A stretch of 64,000 nt of DNA from Paenibacillus_L residui (GTDB taxonomy: Bacteria; Bacillota; Bacilli; Paenibacillales; NBRC-103111), in the NCBI RefSeq assembly GCF_042677205.1, contig NZ_JBHTIU010000012.1:1-64000 (forward strand). Reading direction: 5' to 3'. The notes below the pieces were generated by a model, which saw only the letters and a list, made by a program, of their open reading frames with translations, ran no database searches and was not told the origin of the DNA. A program made the translations under genes and the position numbers. Below, one piece after another: positions 42,074-50,566 of the stretch; position 1 is the first letter of the stretch, and every line of letters begins with the position of its first letter.

Positions 42074-42522
42074 CACTTGACGCCCTCTTCAGCAGATGAC
42101 CATATCTTCTCCACATATTGGACACTTTCTTGCTCCGACGGCGGAATGATCTTGATCACATCGATTAGAACGCCATTAGGATCACATGTTATAAAATGCC
42201 TCTGACCAAATTCTTCGTCCCGAATATCCAGCTCCAGTGGCAGCTTCTCATCCAAAATCAGCCTCTGATATTCCGCGTCCACATCATCCACCTCGAAATT
42301 AAGGATTAACCCCTGCGAAACCTTGCGGTATGCTGCCGGTATGGTTGGGTGATAAGCATCCAACAGAGCCAGCTCGAAAGGAACGCTGCCCCGAGTCATT
42401 CTTAGACTAACATACCATTCGGCCTCATAGACCTTTTCAAATCCAAAGTAACGGGTATAAAACATCGCACTTGGTGCTACCTTCTCCGTTAGAACGACCG
42501 GATAGAAGCTGTTAATTTTCAT
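42073..42522 (-). CDS. VOC-family protein
   Basis: A 149-residue glyoxalase-fold protein: SFYPVVLTEKVAPSAMFYTR at the start, KVYEAEWYVSLRM, and FGQRHFITCDPNGVLIDVIK near the end. It resembles bleomycin-resistance or dioxygenase-like proteins; the substrate is unknown. It is translated with the AlkC/AlkD-like gene and preceded by a long perfect palindrome, suggesting a stress- or drug-inducible pair. GAGGAGG precedes the ATG. Confidence 0.85.
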   Translation of the reverse strand: MKINSFYPVVLTEKVAPSAMFYTRYFGFEKVYEAEWYVSLRMTRGSVPFELALLDAYHPTIPAAYRKVSQGLILNFEVDDVDAEYQRLILDEKLPLELDIRDEEFGQRHFITCDPNGVLIDVIKIIPPSEQESVQYVEKIWSSAEEGVK

Positions 42523-42563
42523 AATAACGTCCTCCTCGTATTGGAATTAACGAATTCACCTTA

Positions 42564-42584
42564 ACATACATACAGTATGTATGT
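42564..42584. promoter_or_regulatory. Perfect 21-bp operator palindrome
   Basis: ACATACATAC, one central base, GTATGTATGT: 10-bp arms with no mismatch, 42 bases upstream of the VOC/alkylation-repair pair. This is the form of a TetR- or PadR-type operator. No regulator gene is adjacent. Confidence 0.7.
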
Positions 42585-42671
42585 AAATAATTATTTTTAA
42601 TTGTTATCAAAAAATTGTTCTCCCTCCTCATTAAATGGCCAGCAAAAATGGAGAGAATCGCTTCTCTCCAT

Positions 42672-43247
42672 TCATTCCTTCACAGCGTCTGCTATCAGGG
42701 ATACGAAACCCAGATTTCCTTCCTTGTTCCGATGATCATACCTGTAAGACCTATAAATAAAGCCTCCCTGCGGATCCCACTCACGGTAGTGAAACCGGCC
42801 CCCTTCATCGCAGTATTCCAGCAGCCGTACTTTAAACCCGGCTTCCTCGAACATTCGGGTCAAGCTTATATAGGTATGCACAATCTTGTGGCTGGCTGCG
42901 GGATGATCCTTGGGGCCCGGCCCTCCAATCTGAACCATATTTTGGTACCATTCATTTTGGAAAAAGCCGTCCGGAACGGCGCATCGAATGTATCCTCCAT
43001 CGTTCAGGAAGTCATAACAAATCCTCGCAGCCTCTACTCCCTCTTCATACGTAAGATGCTCCCACACATGCTCGGCCAGAATCACATCCGCTTTTCTCGC
43101 ATCCCCGAAGCTCTGCTCCCAATCGCGCCGTTGAAGTAAATTTAATTCGTCCTCCTGGGTTTGAATCCATCCCGGGTAATTTTGCGACGAAGCCCCGATA
43201 ATGATCTTTATGGCTTCCGTTGGGGCTACATGAGTGAGATCGATCAT
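42672..43247 (-). CDS. Class I SAM-dependent methyltransferase, short type
   Basis: A 191-residue protein. Its middle has DVILAEHVWEHLTYEEGVEA and FLNDGGYIRCAVPDGFF, the post-I and post-II segments of class I methyltransferases. The usual GxGxG motif is replaced by IIIGASSQNYPGWIQTQ near residue 13, as in the predicted SAM-dependent methyltransferases that act on sugars or lipids. The ATG at 43247 follows AAGGAGG by 8 bases; longer in-frame starts lack a site. Confidence 0.8.
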   Translation of the reverse strand: MIDLTHVAPTEAIKIIIGASSQNYPGWIQTQEDELNLLQRRDWEQSFGDARKADVILAEHVWEHLTYEEGVEAARICYDFLNDGGYIRCAVPDGFFQNEWYQNMVQIGGPGPKDHPAASHKIVHTYISLTRMFEEAGFKVRLLEYCDEGGRFHYREWDPQGGFIYRSYRYDHRNKEGNLGFVSLIADAVKE

Positions 43248-43383
43248 AGGCAATCCTCCTTCCTTCCTCAGAAAATGTTGGATATCATCGTTGTTGCCAG
43301 TCTGCACTCTTGCCGGCTTTAGAACTTTATTCAAATCAGCCGGAGAAGTCCTGCCGATTTTACAAAGGCGTGAAGCCATGGAT

Positions 43384-44028
43384 TCAATTGGTTTCAATCC
43401 GCATTCCCAATTCCTTCAATTCACTCAGCGCTTCCTCCGTATCCCTTTCGGGATTCAACAAGTGGACCATCTCTTCCGTAATGGGTGAATCCTCATAAAA
43501 TCTTGTAACGATATCAATCGGAATCGGCATATCGAAGTAAGCTTCTGCCCAATCTGCGTAATCCTCCGCTGTTTCAAAAATCGTCCCCAGCAAAAATCCG
43601 GAGCCATCGTCTTCCCCAGGAGGAATATCCACCTCTCCGGTCCTCCAGACAGTGTCTTGGTTCTCACGCCATATGCAGAAGGTGACTTCTTCTTTCTCCA
43701 GTTCTTCCGCTTCCAATAAGGACAGCAGTGAAGCGGGGACCTCTTCGTAAATTCCCGGCCAAACCTCATATTCATCGCCGGCATGCGGACTTAATGCAGA
43801 TTCGTGATCGAATCCTTTGATAATCGTGCCATCCTCCGTAAATAACGCAAACAAATGATCACCTGCACCGTTATCGATTTTCGCAAGCGTAACGCCCGGT
43901 GCCCATTGCGGGATATAGTGGTGGTATCGAAGCCATTCCTCCGGACACAGGATCAAGTCCAGAGCCGCCGCAACAAGCAGCCGTTTCCTCAGTACTTCGG
44001 GTGTAGCGAGCGATTTCAAATCTATCAT
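43384..44028 (-). CDS. Uncharacterised acidic protein
   Basis: A 214-residue, strongly acidic protein without signal peptide or membrane segment. It has an N-terminal helical part (LLVAAALDLILCPEEWLRYH), then TEDGTIIKGFDHESALSPHA and TFCIWRENQDTVWRTGEV, resembling small cytoplasmic proteins annotated only as hypothetical in Paenibacillus and related bacilli. I do not recognise a domain. AGGAGG lies 12 bases before ATG. Neighbours do not suggest a role. Confidence 0.75.
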   Translation of the reverse strand: MIDLKSLATPEVLRKRLLVAAALDLILCPEEWLRYHHYIPQWAPGVTLAKIDNGAGDHLFALFTEDGTIIKGFDHESALSPHAGDEYEVWPGIYEEVPASLLSLLEAEELEKEEVTFCIWRENQDTVWRTGEVDIPPGEDDGSGFLLGTIFETAEDYADWAEAYFDMPIPIDIVTRFYEDSPITEEMVHLLNPERDTEEALSELKELGMRIETN

Positions 44029-44224
44029 ATGATTGATTATCCTCCTTCTTCTTCAGCTGACCGGATGGTCCATCTCCCGATGGCTCCAGAGGCGCTGATC
44101 TTCCCAATCTTTATCATGCGCACCCACGAAGCTCCTAAGTTCCAGCAAGGGACCTTCAGCCTCCTTCATGCAGCCCCGCCTTTGCGACAGCGGGGGAGTT
44201 TTCCATAAGAGTATACCTTTGCCT

Positions 44225-44770
44225 CTATTGTTTTGCCGAGAAATACTCTTTTTCCAGAATAGAGAAATAAAATTGATCCGTCCAACGGTTATTCCAAAAA
44301 AGCTCTTCCTTAAAAACGGCTTCTTTAGTCATGCCGACATGTTCCATAAGTGCCGCTGAACGAGTATTGTTGGAATTGCACATACCAACGACTTTATGGG
44401 CTTGCAACTGTTCGAAGGCAAAGGTCAGTAAAAGCCCGGCCGCTTCCCTTCCATAACCATGCCCCCAATATTCGGGAAGCAGGGCAAACCCTATTTCCCA
44501 GCTCTTTCTATATTCGCTGTAGCTCCAAATTTGTGCCAATCCGATAGGCGTATTCCCCGTATCCTTGACTAGCCTTATAATAAAATCGTAGCTTGTCGCT
44601 TCATCGGCATCATTGATTTTTTGCAAATATTGTTCCTTAACCGCCTCTTCATCCGACTCTACTTCTTCTTCATAATGCCATAACTCTTCATCGCATTCTA
44701 TCCTGCATATAAAATTCAAATCATGAACGGTCACTTTATCAAGGACCACTTGCTTTCCGATGATCTCCAT
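44225..44770 (-). CDS. GNAT-family N-acetyltransferase
   Basis: A 181-residue RimJ/RimL-type acetyltransferase: VVLDKVTVHDLNFICRIE at the start, acetyl-CoA loop LPEYWGHGYGREAAGLLLTF near 105, and CNSNNTRSAALMEHVGMTKE as the C-terminal landmark. The Q/RxxGxG/A segment is complete. The ATG at 44770 follows AAGGAG by 9 bases; two upstream in-frame ATGs have no site. Acceptor substrate unknown. Confidence 0.88.
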   Translation of the reverse strand: MEIIGKQVVLDKVTVHDLNFICRIECDEELWHYEEEVESDEEAVKEQYLQKINDADEATSYDFIIRLVKDTGNTPIGLAQIWSYSEYRKSWEIGFALLPEYWGHGYGREAAGLLLTFAFEQLQAHKVVGMCNSNNTRSAALMEHVGMTKEAVFKEELFWNNRWTDQFYFSILEKEYFSAKQ

Positions 44771-45111
44771 GAAACATATCTCCTTTTTACTATAGGCCCC
44801 CTGCCGATAAATGATCATATCCGAATTTATTCCATATAGGTGGGCCAAGTCCTATGCAAGTATATTAAACTATTCTATCTTTCATTAGTAGTCCAAAAAT
44901 GATCATATTCCGGCTTCCGCACGAAATTCTTTCCCTAGCCCAATCGGGCTTATTATGGTTTCTCGCTGCCTCCTGATTTAAGGGGATACCGGTTAGAAGG
45001 ACTAGAGCGACGATCTTACTGAAGCTAAATGAAATTCCTTCCGCAAATGTTGGAAGTACAAAAAAACCCGCAAATCATGCGGGTTTAACTCTTGCTGTAT
45101 GCCCTTATCTT
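44771..45111. other. Intergenic 0.34 kb
   Basis: AT-rich upstream region of the acetyltransferase gene; apart from the terminator at 45058-45086, I see no gene or structured element. Confidence 0.5.
45058..45086 (-). terminator. Terminator of the amino-acid-binding lipoprotein gene
   Basis: AAACCCGC, a 7-base loop and GCGGGTTT on the minus strand, followed by a total run of seven or more T. Confidence 0.85.
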
Positions 45112-45882
45112 CTATTCCCCCGGCAATTTGGAAGGCTCGCTGCCGAACCATTTCTTATACAAGGCTGCGTAAGTTCCGTCTTTGACGACGGCTTCAATCC
45201 CGAGATTAACCCTCCCGATGTATTGGTTTCGCTTCTTGGATACGACGCCATAGCTTTCTTTGTTCAGCATTTCCCCTACTATTTTCACTTTTCCGTCCCC
45301 GGATTTTTGTATAAAATCATGGGCATTGCGCTCGTCGAAAACTACAGCGTCTACCTTTTTATCCTTCAATTGATCGTAGGCTTCAGTTATAGAAGGGAAG
45401 CCTCTGATTTCCTTGATTCCCTTAATATCGCCGGTATAGGTATACGCCGTCGAACCGAGCCTGGTCGCTACCACCTTTCCTGCCAGATCATCCTCGGTTT
45501 TGATCATTTCGTTGTCCGAAGCAGTGAGAATGACCAGCCCGGTCTGAAAATAAGGGTCGGAAAAGGCAAATTTCTCCTTACGTGCGTTGTTGATCGTCAT
45601 CCCGGCGATAGCAAGATCGACTTTGCCGGATTTAACCGCTTCATTTAATTCCCGGTATTCCATCGGAATCAGCTCGTACTTCAGGTTCGCTTTCTCGGCG
45701 ATAGCTTGCCATAGCTCTACCTCGAACCCTTTGCCTTCCCCTGCTTCCGTATAAGTGAACGGACGGAAGTTGCTCTCTATCCCGACTTTGACCGAATTGT
45801 TGGTCGTACATCCTGCCGACAGGATCATCAGCAGTAGAAAAAAGCCGTAAAGCCCCCGCTTGCCAAGCATTCCAACACTCAT
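45112..45882 (-). CDS. Amino-acid ABC transporter substrate-binding lipoprotein
   Basis: A 256-residue family-3 binding protein. The lipobox LSAGC is near residue 25. The mature protein has SNFRPFTYTEAGEGKGFEVE and VDLAIAGMTINNARKEKFAF, the family signature for glutamine, cystine or polar amino acids. No permease or ATPase gene is adjacent, so it is an orphan receptor or a sensor-type protein. The ATG follows AAGGAGGGTAAAAGGCG. Confidence 0.9.
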   Translation of the reverse strand: MSVGMLGKRGLYGFFLLLMILSAGCTTNNSVKVGIESNFRPFTYTEAGEGKGFEVELWQAIAEKANLKYELIPMEYRELNEAVKSGKVDLAIAGMTINNARKEKFAFSDPYFQTGLVILTASDNEMIKTEDDLAGKVVATRLGSTAYTYTGDIKGIKEIRGFPSITEAYDQLKDKKVDAVVFDERNAHDFIQKSGDGKVKIVGEMLNKESYGVVSKKRNQYIGRVNLGIEAVVKDGTYAALYKKWFGSEPSKLPGE

Positions 45883-45990
45883 CGCCTTTTACCCTCCTTG
45901 CTTAGTAAACATAGGTATTATTTGTTAATCGCTGGAAGGTTATGCACTATTCCTCTGACCAAACTCCATTTCGGGGGAATATGACTTGAG

Positions 45991-46031
45991 CAAAAAAAAC
46001 AGCCCGGATACTGTAGAAACAGCATCGGGCG
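45991..46031 (-). terminator. Terminator of the sialic-acid-like cluster
   Basis: GCCCGATGCTGT and ACAGTATCCGGGC pair around a 4-base loop on the minus strand, followed by GTTTTTTTTGC. It closes the cluster after the lyase gene. Confidence 0.85.
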
Positions 46032-46071
46032 GTAAGCATATGTTTTATTCATTCTCTCAGCAAAGTTGGAA

Positions 46072-47004
46072 TTAGCCTGTCGTTGTCCCCGTATATCTGG
46101 CCGTTAATTGTTCAATTTTTTCATTCAGCTCTGCCAGAGAAGCGTGATGTTCCGATGTAACCGGCAGCAGCGGCAGCCGGGGTTGACCGGTCTCGATGCC
46201 CCGCAGGCTCAAAATATACTTACAAGCTCCATATAAGGACGGGTAGCTCAGCAACTTCTTGATGATCTCGTTGATTTGATTCTGAAGCACCCGGGCCGCT
46301 TCAATTTGATTTGCCTCATAGTAACGGTTAAGCGTGCAGAAGAGCTCCGGCATGACGCCGTAAGTGCCCCCGATCCCTCCATCCGCTCCCATAATCCTCC
46401 CGGCCAGAAACTGCTCATCCGGCCCGTTAAATACAAGGAAGTGTTCTCCACCGGCCGCTTTGAATTGCTGTAACTCGAACGTGCTTTCTCCGGACATTTT
46501 CACGCCGATGACCTTATCCTGTTCAGCCATCCTTCTAAGCAAATTCATCGTCAGTTTGAACCCTGTCGTTTGGGGAATATTGTAAATAATGAACGGCAGG
46601 GAGGTGCTGTCGATCATCTGCTGCCAATGTGCTTCCACGGCCTTCTCCGATAGCCGGTAGTAAATTGCGGGGATGGCGGACACGGCATCCGCACCGCATT
46701 GCTCGGCATGCTTGCACAGCTCGACACTGTCCCGCGTGGAATTGGCACCGACATGGACGATTACGGTTAATTCTCCTTTAACCTCTTCCATGACCGCCTC
46801 CACCACCTGCCTTCTTTCGGCTACGCTTTGCAAAATTCCTTCCCCGGAGCTGCCTCCAACGTACAAGCCCCGGATGCCGGTCGTTACATAATACCGCGCA
46901 AGCTTCTTCACTCTGGCCAAATCAACATTTCCGGCTTCGTCATACGCGGAATACATGGCCACGTAGATGCCTGCAAACTTCGATGCCCAATCCATCTCCA
47001 TCAT
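46072..47004 (-). CDS. DapA/NanA-family lyase (N-acetylneuraminate lyase-like)
   Basis: A 310-residue class I aldolase-fold lyase. GLYVGGSSGEG near residue 45 binds the pyruvyl carboxylate, FIIYNIPQTTGFKL near 130 carries the catalytic Tyr, and GVKMSGESTF near 160 the Schiff-base Lys. The NIPQTTGF form and neighbours (YhcH, Gfo/Idh oxidoreductase, sugar ABC importer) favour a sialic acid or other 2-keto-3-deoxy sugar acid over dihydrodipicolinate synthesis. AAGGA lies 9 bases before the ATG at 47004; a longer in-frame start lacks a site. Confidence 0.85.
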   Translation of the reverse strand: MMEMDWASKFAGIYVAMYSAYDEAGNVDLARVKKLARYYVTTGIRGLYVGGSSGEGILQSVAERRQVVEAVMEEVKGELTVIVHVGANSTRDSVELCKHAEQCGADAVSAIPAIYYRLSEKAVEAHWQQMIDSTSLPFIIYNIPQTTGFKLTMNLLRRMAEQDKVIGVKMSGESTFELQQFKAAGGEHFLVFNGPDEQFLAGRIMGADGGIGGTYGVMPELFCTLNRYYEANQIEAARVLQNQINEIIKKLLSYPSLYGACKYILSLRGIETGQPRLPLLPVTSEHHASLAELNEKIEQLTARYTGTTTG

Positions 47005-47090
47005 CCTCTCATTCCTTTTCTTGGACAGAATAGGCACGCCGTGCCGTCTTCGACCGCGTCCGCTGTTAACCAAACCGGGCTCTTTTACAG

Positions 47091-47543
47091 CTACACGGCA
47101 ATTTTGTAAACAATCTTACTCACCGGCTGCCCGCTTGCTTCCTTATCTGATTCATGGGCTCCGACCAAATGAGCATCCTCGGGAAAGCACAAGAGAAAGT
47201 GCCCCTTCTCTAAATAACCGCTGAATTTACAGGTCGCCGTCACTTCGCCGAAATAGATATCCGCTTCGGTGTCATAAGCCGTTGAATTGCTCAAGCAGTC
47301 AACAGGGGCGATCTCCACATATTCTTTACCTTCCAGAACAACGTGTATATCGATAAACCGTTTATGGGCCTCGTATCTTTTTTCTTCCTTGGGAACCGTG
47401 GTAAAAACGATCGTATTTTTCCGGAAGCCTGCCCCTTCTGCGAATTCCCCGTGCAGGTTGCACAGCATGTCCCGGATGGCTCCCATTAAACCCGGATGAT
47501 CGAATCGATATAATCCGGCATTCGCGATTTTGTCATAAATCAT
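47091..47543 (-). CDS. YhcH/YjgK/YiaL-family protein (NanQ-like)
   Basis: A 150-residue cupin-like protein with the family pattern RYEAHKRFIDIHVVLEGKEY and YLEKGHFLLCFPEDAHLVGA. The conserved His and Glu residues bind a metal. E. coli YhcH (NanQ) has been described as an anomerase for sialic acid; this fits the neighbours. The start overlaps the stop of the oxidoreductase gene (ATGA), so they are coupled. A different sugar acid cannot be excluded. Confidence 0.88.
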   Translation of the reverse strand: MIYDKIANAGLYRFDHPGLMGAIRDMLCNLHGEFAEGAGFRKNTIVFTTVPKEEKRYEAHKRFIDIHVVLEGKEYVEIAPVDCLSNSTAYDTEADIYFGEVTATCKFSGYLEKGHFLLCFPEDAHLVGAHESDKEASGQPVSKIVYKIAV

Positions 47544-48664
47544 TGAGCGGCAGCCTCTCGTCCGGTAATTTCTATGACGCTTACCTTCCTGTCTTCGGCA
47601 AGCGACAGAGTCAGGGCATCTGCCGTCGCAATGGAAGCTCTGGCGGCGGTTCCGTCCAGCAGCGGCTTGAATTCTTCCTCGACTTCCGCACCTTGCATAA
47701 TGCTGTGGAAATAGGCCATTTCCTTCTTCATTATGCTGTTAAGCCACATCGGAGGCGTTAGACTAGGTTTGCCATAGGCGATCGCCCCGTCCGTTTCCAG
47801 CCCTATATAAATCCGGGTGCGGTCTTCGTCCTCCTCCTTCGATTCATGTAACAGGAACCTCTCTTCTCCCTCCGGTGTCTTCAGAACAACCTTGACATCC
47901 TGCAAATCGATCAAGATAGCTCCCAAGTTACCCTGGATTTTGACATAATGATCGCTCCATCTGAAGGCGGAGCCGTATTGCAGCGTCGCAAAGCGCTTGT
48001 TAGGGAACTCCAGCGAAATGAACAGCATATCCTCCTCATCGCCAAACTGCTCTCCCTGATGAGCAACATTTCCGCCTGTCATGCAAACTCTCTCCGCAGG
48101 TCCCATCAGAAACTGAATAAAATCCAGCTCATGGATATGGTGGTACAGATGGCCCCCCGAGATTTTCCGGATTTTCTTCCAGCTAATCTCCGGCTGCGCC
48201 TCCTCCCAACCATTCCGTTCGGCGTGGCAGAACAGAATTTCTCCGATTTTGCCTTCGTTAATCAATCTTTTGGCAGTCCGTACCCCATTCATAAAGTTCA
48301 TGACATGACCGGCCATGAAGATAAGCCCCTTCTCCTTTGTTCTGCGGATCATTTCGCTGCAATCTTGATAGGACAGAGCAATGGGCTTCTCACAGAACAC
48401 ATGCTTGCCATGATCGGCTGCACACAAAACGGGCTCCTTATGGTAACCGTTTGGCGATGCGACGATGACCGCATGCACATCCGGCCTGCTGCACAGAGAT
48501 TCTATGCTGGGCTCAATATCGCAATTCAATTCCTCGGCTAACGGTTCGGCATTAGCGGGATCATAAACCGCTACGACCCTTGCGCTTTCCAATTGATGAA
48601 GGATTCTTGCCAGACCCGCACCGAAATAACCTGTACCTACGACAGCATAATTAACTGTATTCAT
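47540..48664 (-). CDS. Gfo/Idh/MocA-family oxidoreductase
   Basis: A 374-residue NAD-dependent oxidoreductase. Rossmann motif VGTGYFGAGLARIL at 9-22, catalytic EKPIA near 95, and the active-site segment GGHLYHHIHELDF near 175. In gut commensals a Gfo/Idh enzyme of this size (NanOx/YjhC) converts 2,7-anhydro-Neu5Ac to Neu5Ac. Position between a sialic-acid-type importer and NanQ/NanA-like genes makes that a good candidate, though inositol or other sugar dehydrogenases remain possible. AAGGAGTC precedes ATG. Confidence 0.87.
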   Translation of the reverse strand: MNTVNYAVVGTGYFGAGLARILHQLESARVVAVYDPANAEPLAEELNCDIEPSIESLCSRPDVHAVIVASPNGYHKEPVLCAADHGKHVFCEKPIALSYQDCSEMIRRTKEKGLIFMAGHVMNFMNGVRTAKRLINEGKIGEILFCHAERNGWEEAQPEISWKKIRKISGGHLYHHIHELDFIQFLMGPAERVCMTGGNVAHQGEQFGDEEDMLFISLEFPNKRFATLQYGSAFRWSDHYVKIQGNLGAILIDLQDVKVVLKTPEGEERFLLHESKEEDEDRTRIYIGLETDGAIAYGKPSLTPPMWLNSIMKKEMAYFHSIMQGAEVEEEFKPLLDGTAARASIATADALTLSLAEDRKVSVIEITGREAAAQ

Positions 48665-48693
48665 TTATAATGACTCCTTCCAGAATGACAAAT

Positions 48694-49533
48694 TTACTTT
48701 ACAGATCCTTCCGCCAAACCGCCGGCGATCTTCTTCTGTATCAGCATGAAGAACACAACCGAAGGCAGGATGACAATGACGGATGCCGCCATCATTTCTC
48801 CCCAATCGAGAATTTCCGAACCTGTCAAGGAATATAAAGCTACGGAAATCGGCATTTTTTCCGAGCTGTTAATAAGCAATAGAGCAAACAAAAATTCGTT
48901 CCAGGTGTTTATAAAAGTATAAATGGCAGTGGCAACTACGCCCGGTGCGACAACCGGCAGGACCACCTGGAGAAAAACCCGCAGCTTCCCTGCTCCATCA
49001 ACCCTCGCCGCTTCCTCGATCTCGAGCGGAACCGTTTGGAAAAATCCGATAAGCATCCATATAGCGTACGGAATCGAAAAGGAAAGATACGTAATAACCA
49101 GACCGGTCCATGTGTTCACCAATCCTATCTTGATGATGATAATGGAATAGGGAACAGCAAGCAGAATCGGCGGAAACATGTACGTCGTAATTAACAGCTT
49201 GGTCATTTTCTTGCCAGTCCTTGGAAAGAACCGTACGATTCCGTAAGCCCCCAAGGAGGAAACGACAATCGTAATTAACGTCGCACATAATGAAACTATT
49301 AGACTGTTTTTGATATTCGTTGTGAAATTCAAATTGTTCAGCACTCTGCTGTAGTACTCAAACGTCAGTTCTTGCGGGAAGAACGACAGAGGGTGGCTGG
49401 CCATTTCCCCGGACGATTTGAACGAGGACAGAATGATCCAGATCAGGGGAAAGACGGCTGCGACAGCCAAAATTGAAAGAAAAAGATACAGCAACACTAG
49501 AGTAAATTTATTTTTATTTACACCGGCCATCAT
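48694..49533 (-). CDS. Carbohydrate ABC transporter permease (MalG type)
   Basis: A 279-residue permease with six spans and the EAA coupling loop EIEEAARVDGAGKLRVFLQV. MalG-type landmarks such as FNTWNEFLFALLL (here FINTWNEFLFALLL) are clear. Its ATG overlaps the preceding permease stop (ATGATG), so the two are translated together. With the permease at 49530 and the binding protein at 50567 it forms a type I sugar importer; the ATPase is not encoded here. Confidence 0.93.
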   Translation of the reverse strand: MMAGVNKNKFTLVLLYLFLSILAVAAVFPLIWIILSSFKSSGEMASHPLSFFPQELTFEYYSRVLNNLNFTTNIKNSLIVSLCATLITIVVSSLGAYGIVRFFPRTGKKMTKLLITTYMFPPILLAVPYSIIIIKIGLVNTWTGLVITYLSFSIPYAIWMLIGFFQTVPLEIEEAARVDGAGKLRVFLQVVLPVVAPGVVATAIYTFINTWNEFLFALLLINSSEKMPISVALYSLTGSEILDWGEMMAASVIVILPSVVFFMLIQKKIAGGLAEGSVK

Positions 49534-50429
49534 CGATCCTCCCTTTCCCATTTATTGAGCAGTCTGAAGTACAGCAAGCAGACAGCCAACAAGAACAGCA
49601 GCAGGATAACGGTTATCGCCGACGCCACTCCAAGCTGTTTCAGCCCCCACCCCGCCTTGTAAGCGAAGATAGGCAGCGTAGTCGTCAAGTCGGAGGGGCC
49701 TCCGCCGGTCAGCAGGTACAGGAGATCAAAGTTGTTGAATACCCAGATCGTCCTTAGCACCAGAAGCAATCCGATCACTCCCCGGATGTGGCGGATCGTA
49801 ATCGCCCAGAACGACTGCCAGGCGGTCGCTCCGTCCATCAGAGCCGCTTCATACTGCTCCATCGGAATCGTCTTGAGCGCTGACAGAATGTTCACCATGA
49901 ACAGCGGTGCTCCGAACCATATATTTATGAAGACGACGGCGCCGAATACGAACGCCGGATCAGCCAACAAATTCATATTCTGGTCCGTTATCCCGACTAA
50001 CGTCAATAAATTCGGAACAAATCCATACACATCGTTAAAAATCCACTTCCATGAAAAAGCGATGACGATCGCCGGGAAAGCCCATGGAATAATAAGCAGC
50101 GTGCGGAAAAACCCCGGAAATTTGGGGATCTTGTTAAGCGCCAATGCCGCGGCAAAGCCTACTAATAATTGACCCGCTATGGACAGGACCGTCCATTTGA
50201 TTGAATTAAGAAAGGCTCTATAGAAGTCCGCATTGGTAAGAACAAATTTAAAATTGTCGAGCCATACCCAGGAATAATTCAGTTTGATCAAGTTTTTAGA
50301 CGTGAAGCTGAAATAAATACTTGAAAATATAGGATAAATTAACAATAGAATGACGATTAATATGGCAGGGAGGACAAAAAGCAGCCCTGTCACGTTCCAT
50401 CTTTTCGCTTTTCCACCACTGGAAATCAT
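49530..50429 (-). CDS. Carbohydrate ABC transporter permease (MalF type)
   Basis: A 299-residue permease of the sn-glycerol-3-phosphate/UgpA-like group. It has six spans, IFSSIYFSFTSKNLIKLNYS near the N-terminus and EAA loop YEAALMDGATAWQSFWAI. The ATG at 50429 follows AAGGAG by 9 bases; an upstream in-frame start is not used. Partner of the MalG-type permease immediately downstream. Together they import the substrate captured by the lipoprotein at 50567. Confidence 0.93.
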   Translation of the reverse strand: MISSGGKAKRWNVTGLLFVLPAILIVILLLIYPIFSSIYFSFTSKNLIKLNYSWVWLDNFKFVLTNADFYRAFLNSIKWTVLSIAGQLLVGFAAALALNKIPKFPGFFRTLLIIPWAFPAIVIAFSWKWIFNDVYGFVPNLLTLVGITDQNMNLLADPAFVFGAVVFINIWFGAPLFMVNILSALKTIPMEQYEAALMDGATAWQSFWAITIRHIRGVIGLLLVLRTIWVFNNFDLLYLLTGGGPSDLTTTLPIFAYKAGWGLKQLGVASAITVILLLFLLAVCLLYFRLLNKWEREDR

Positions 50430-50538
50430 CGATGTCACTCCTTCTTTGAAGGCTATTTCAAACAATCTCTCCTTCCTAAGCAAAGCTTAGTTAACCGTTG
50501 AACAAGTCTGTCTGCTCGATAGACTTCTGGATCTCCTC

Positions 50539-50566
50539 AAAAAATAGGGGGGACTTCCCCCTATTT
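50539..50566 (-). terminator. Intercistronic hairpin after the binding-protein gene
   Basis: AAAATAGGGGG and CCCCCTATTTT form an almost perfect stem with a short loop directly after the stop codon, followed by TT. It should give more binding protein than permease. Confidence 0.75.

Noticed and set aside
46072..47004. Dihydrodipicolinate synthase (dapA) for lysine synthesis
   Set aside because: Neighbours are sugar-uptake and sialic-acid-type genes, and the NIPQTTGF active-site form is more like N-acetylneuraminate lyase; no dap genes are near.
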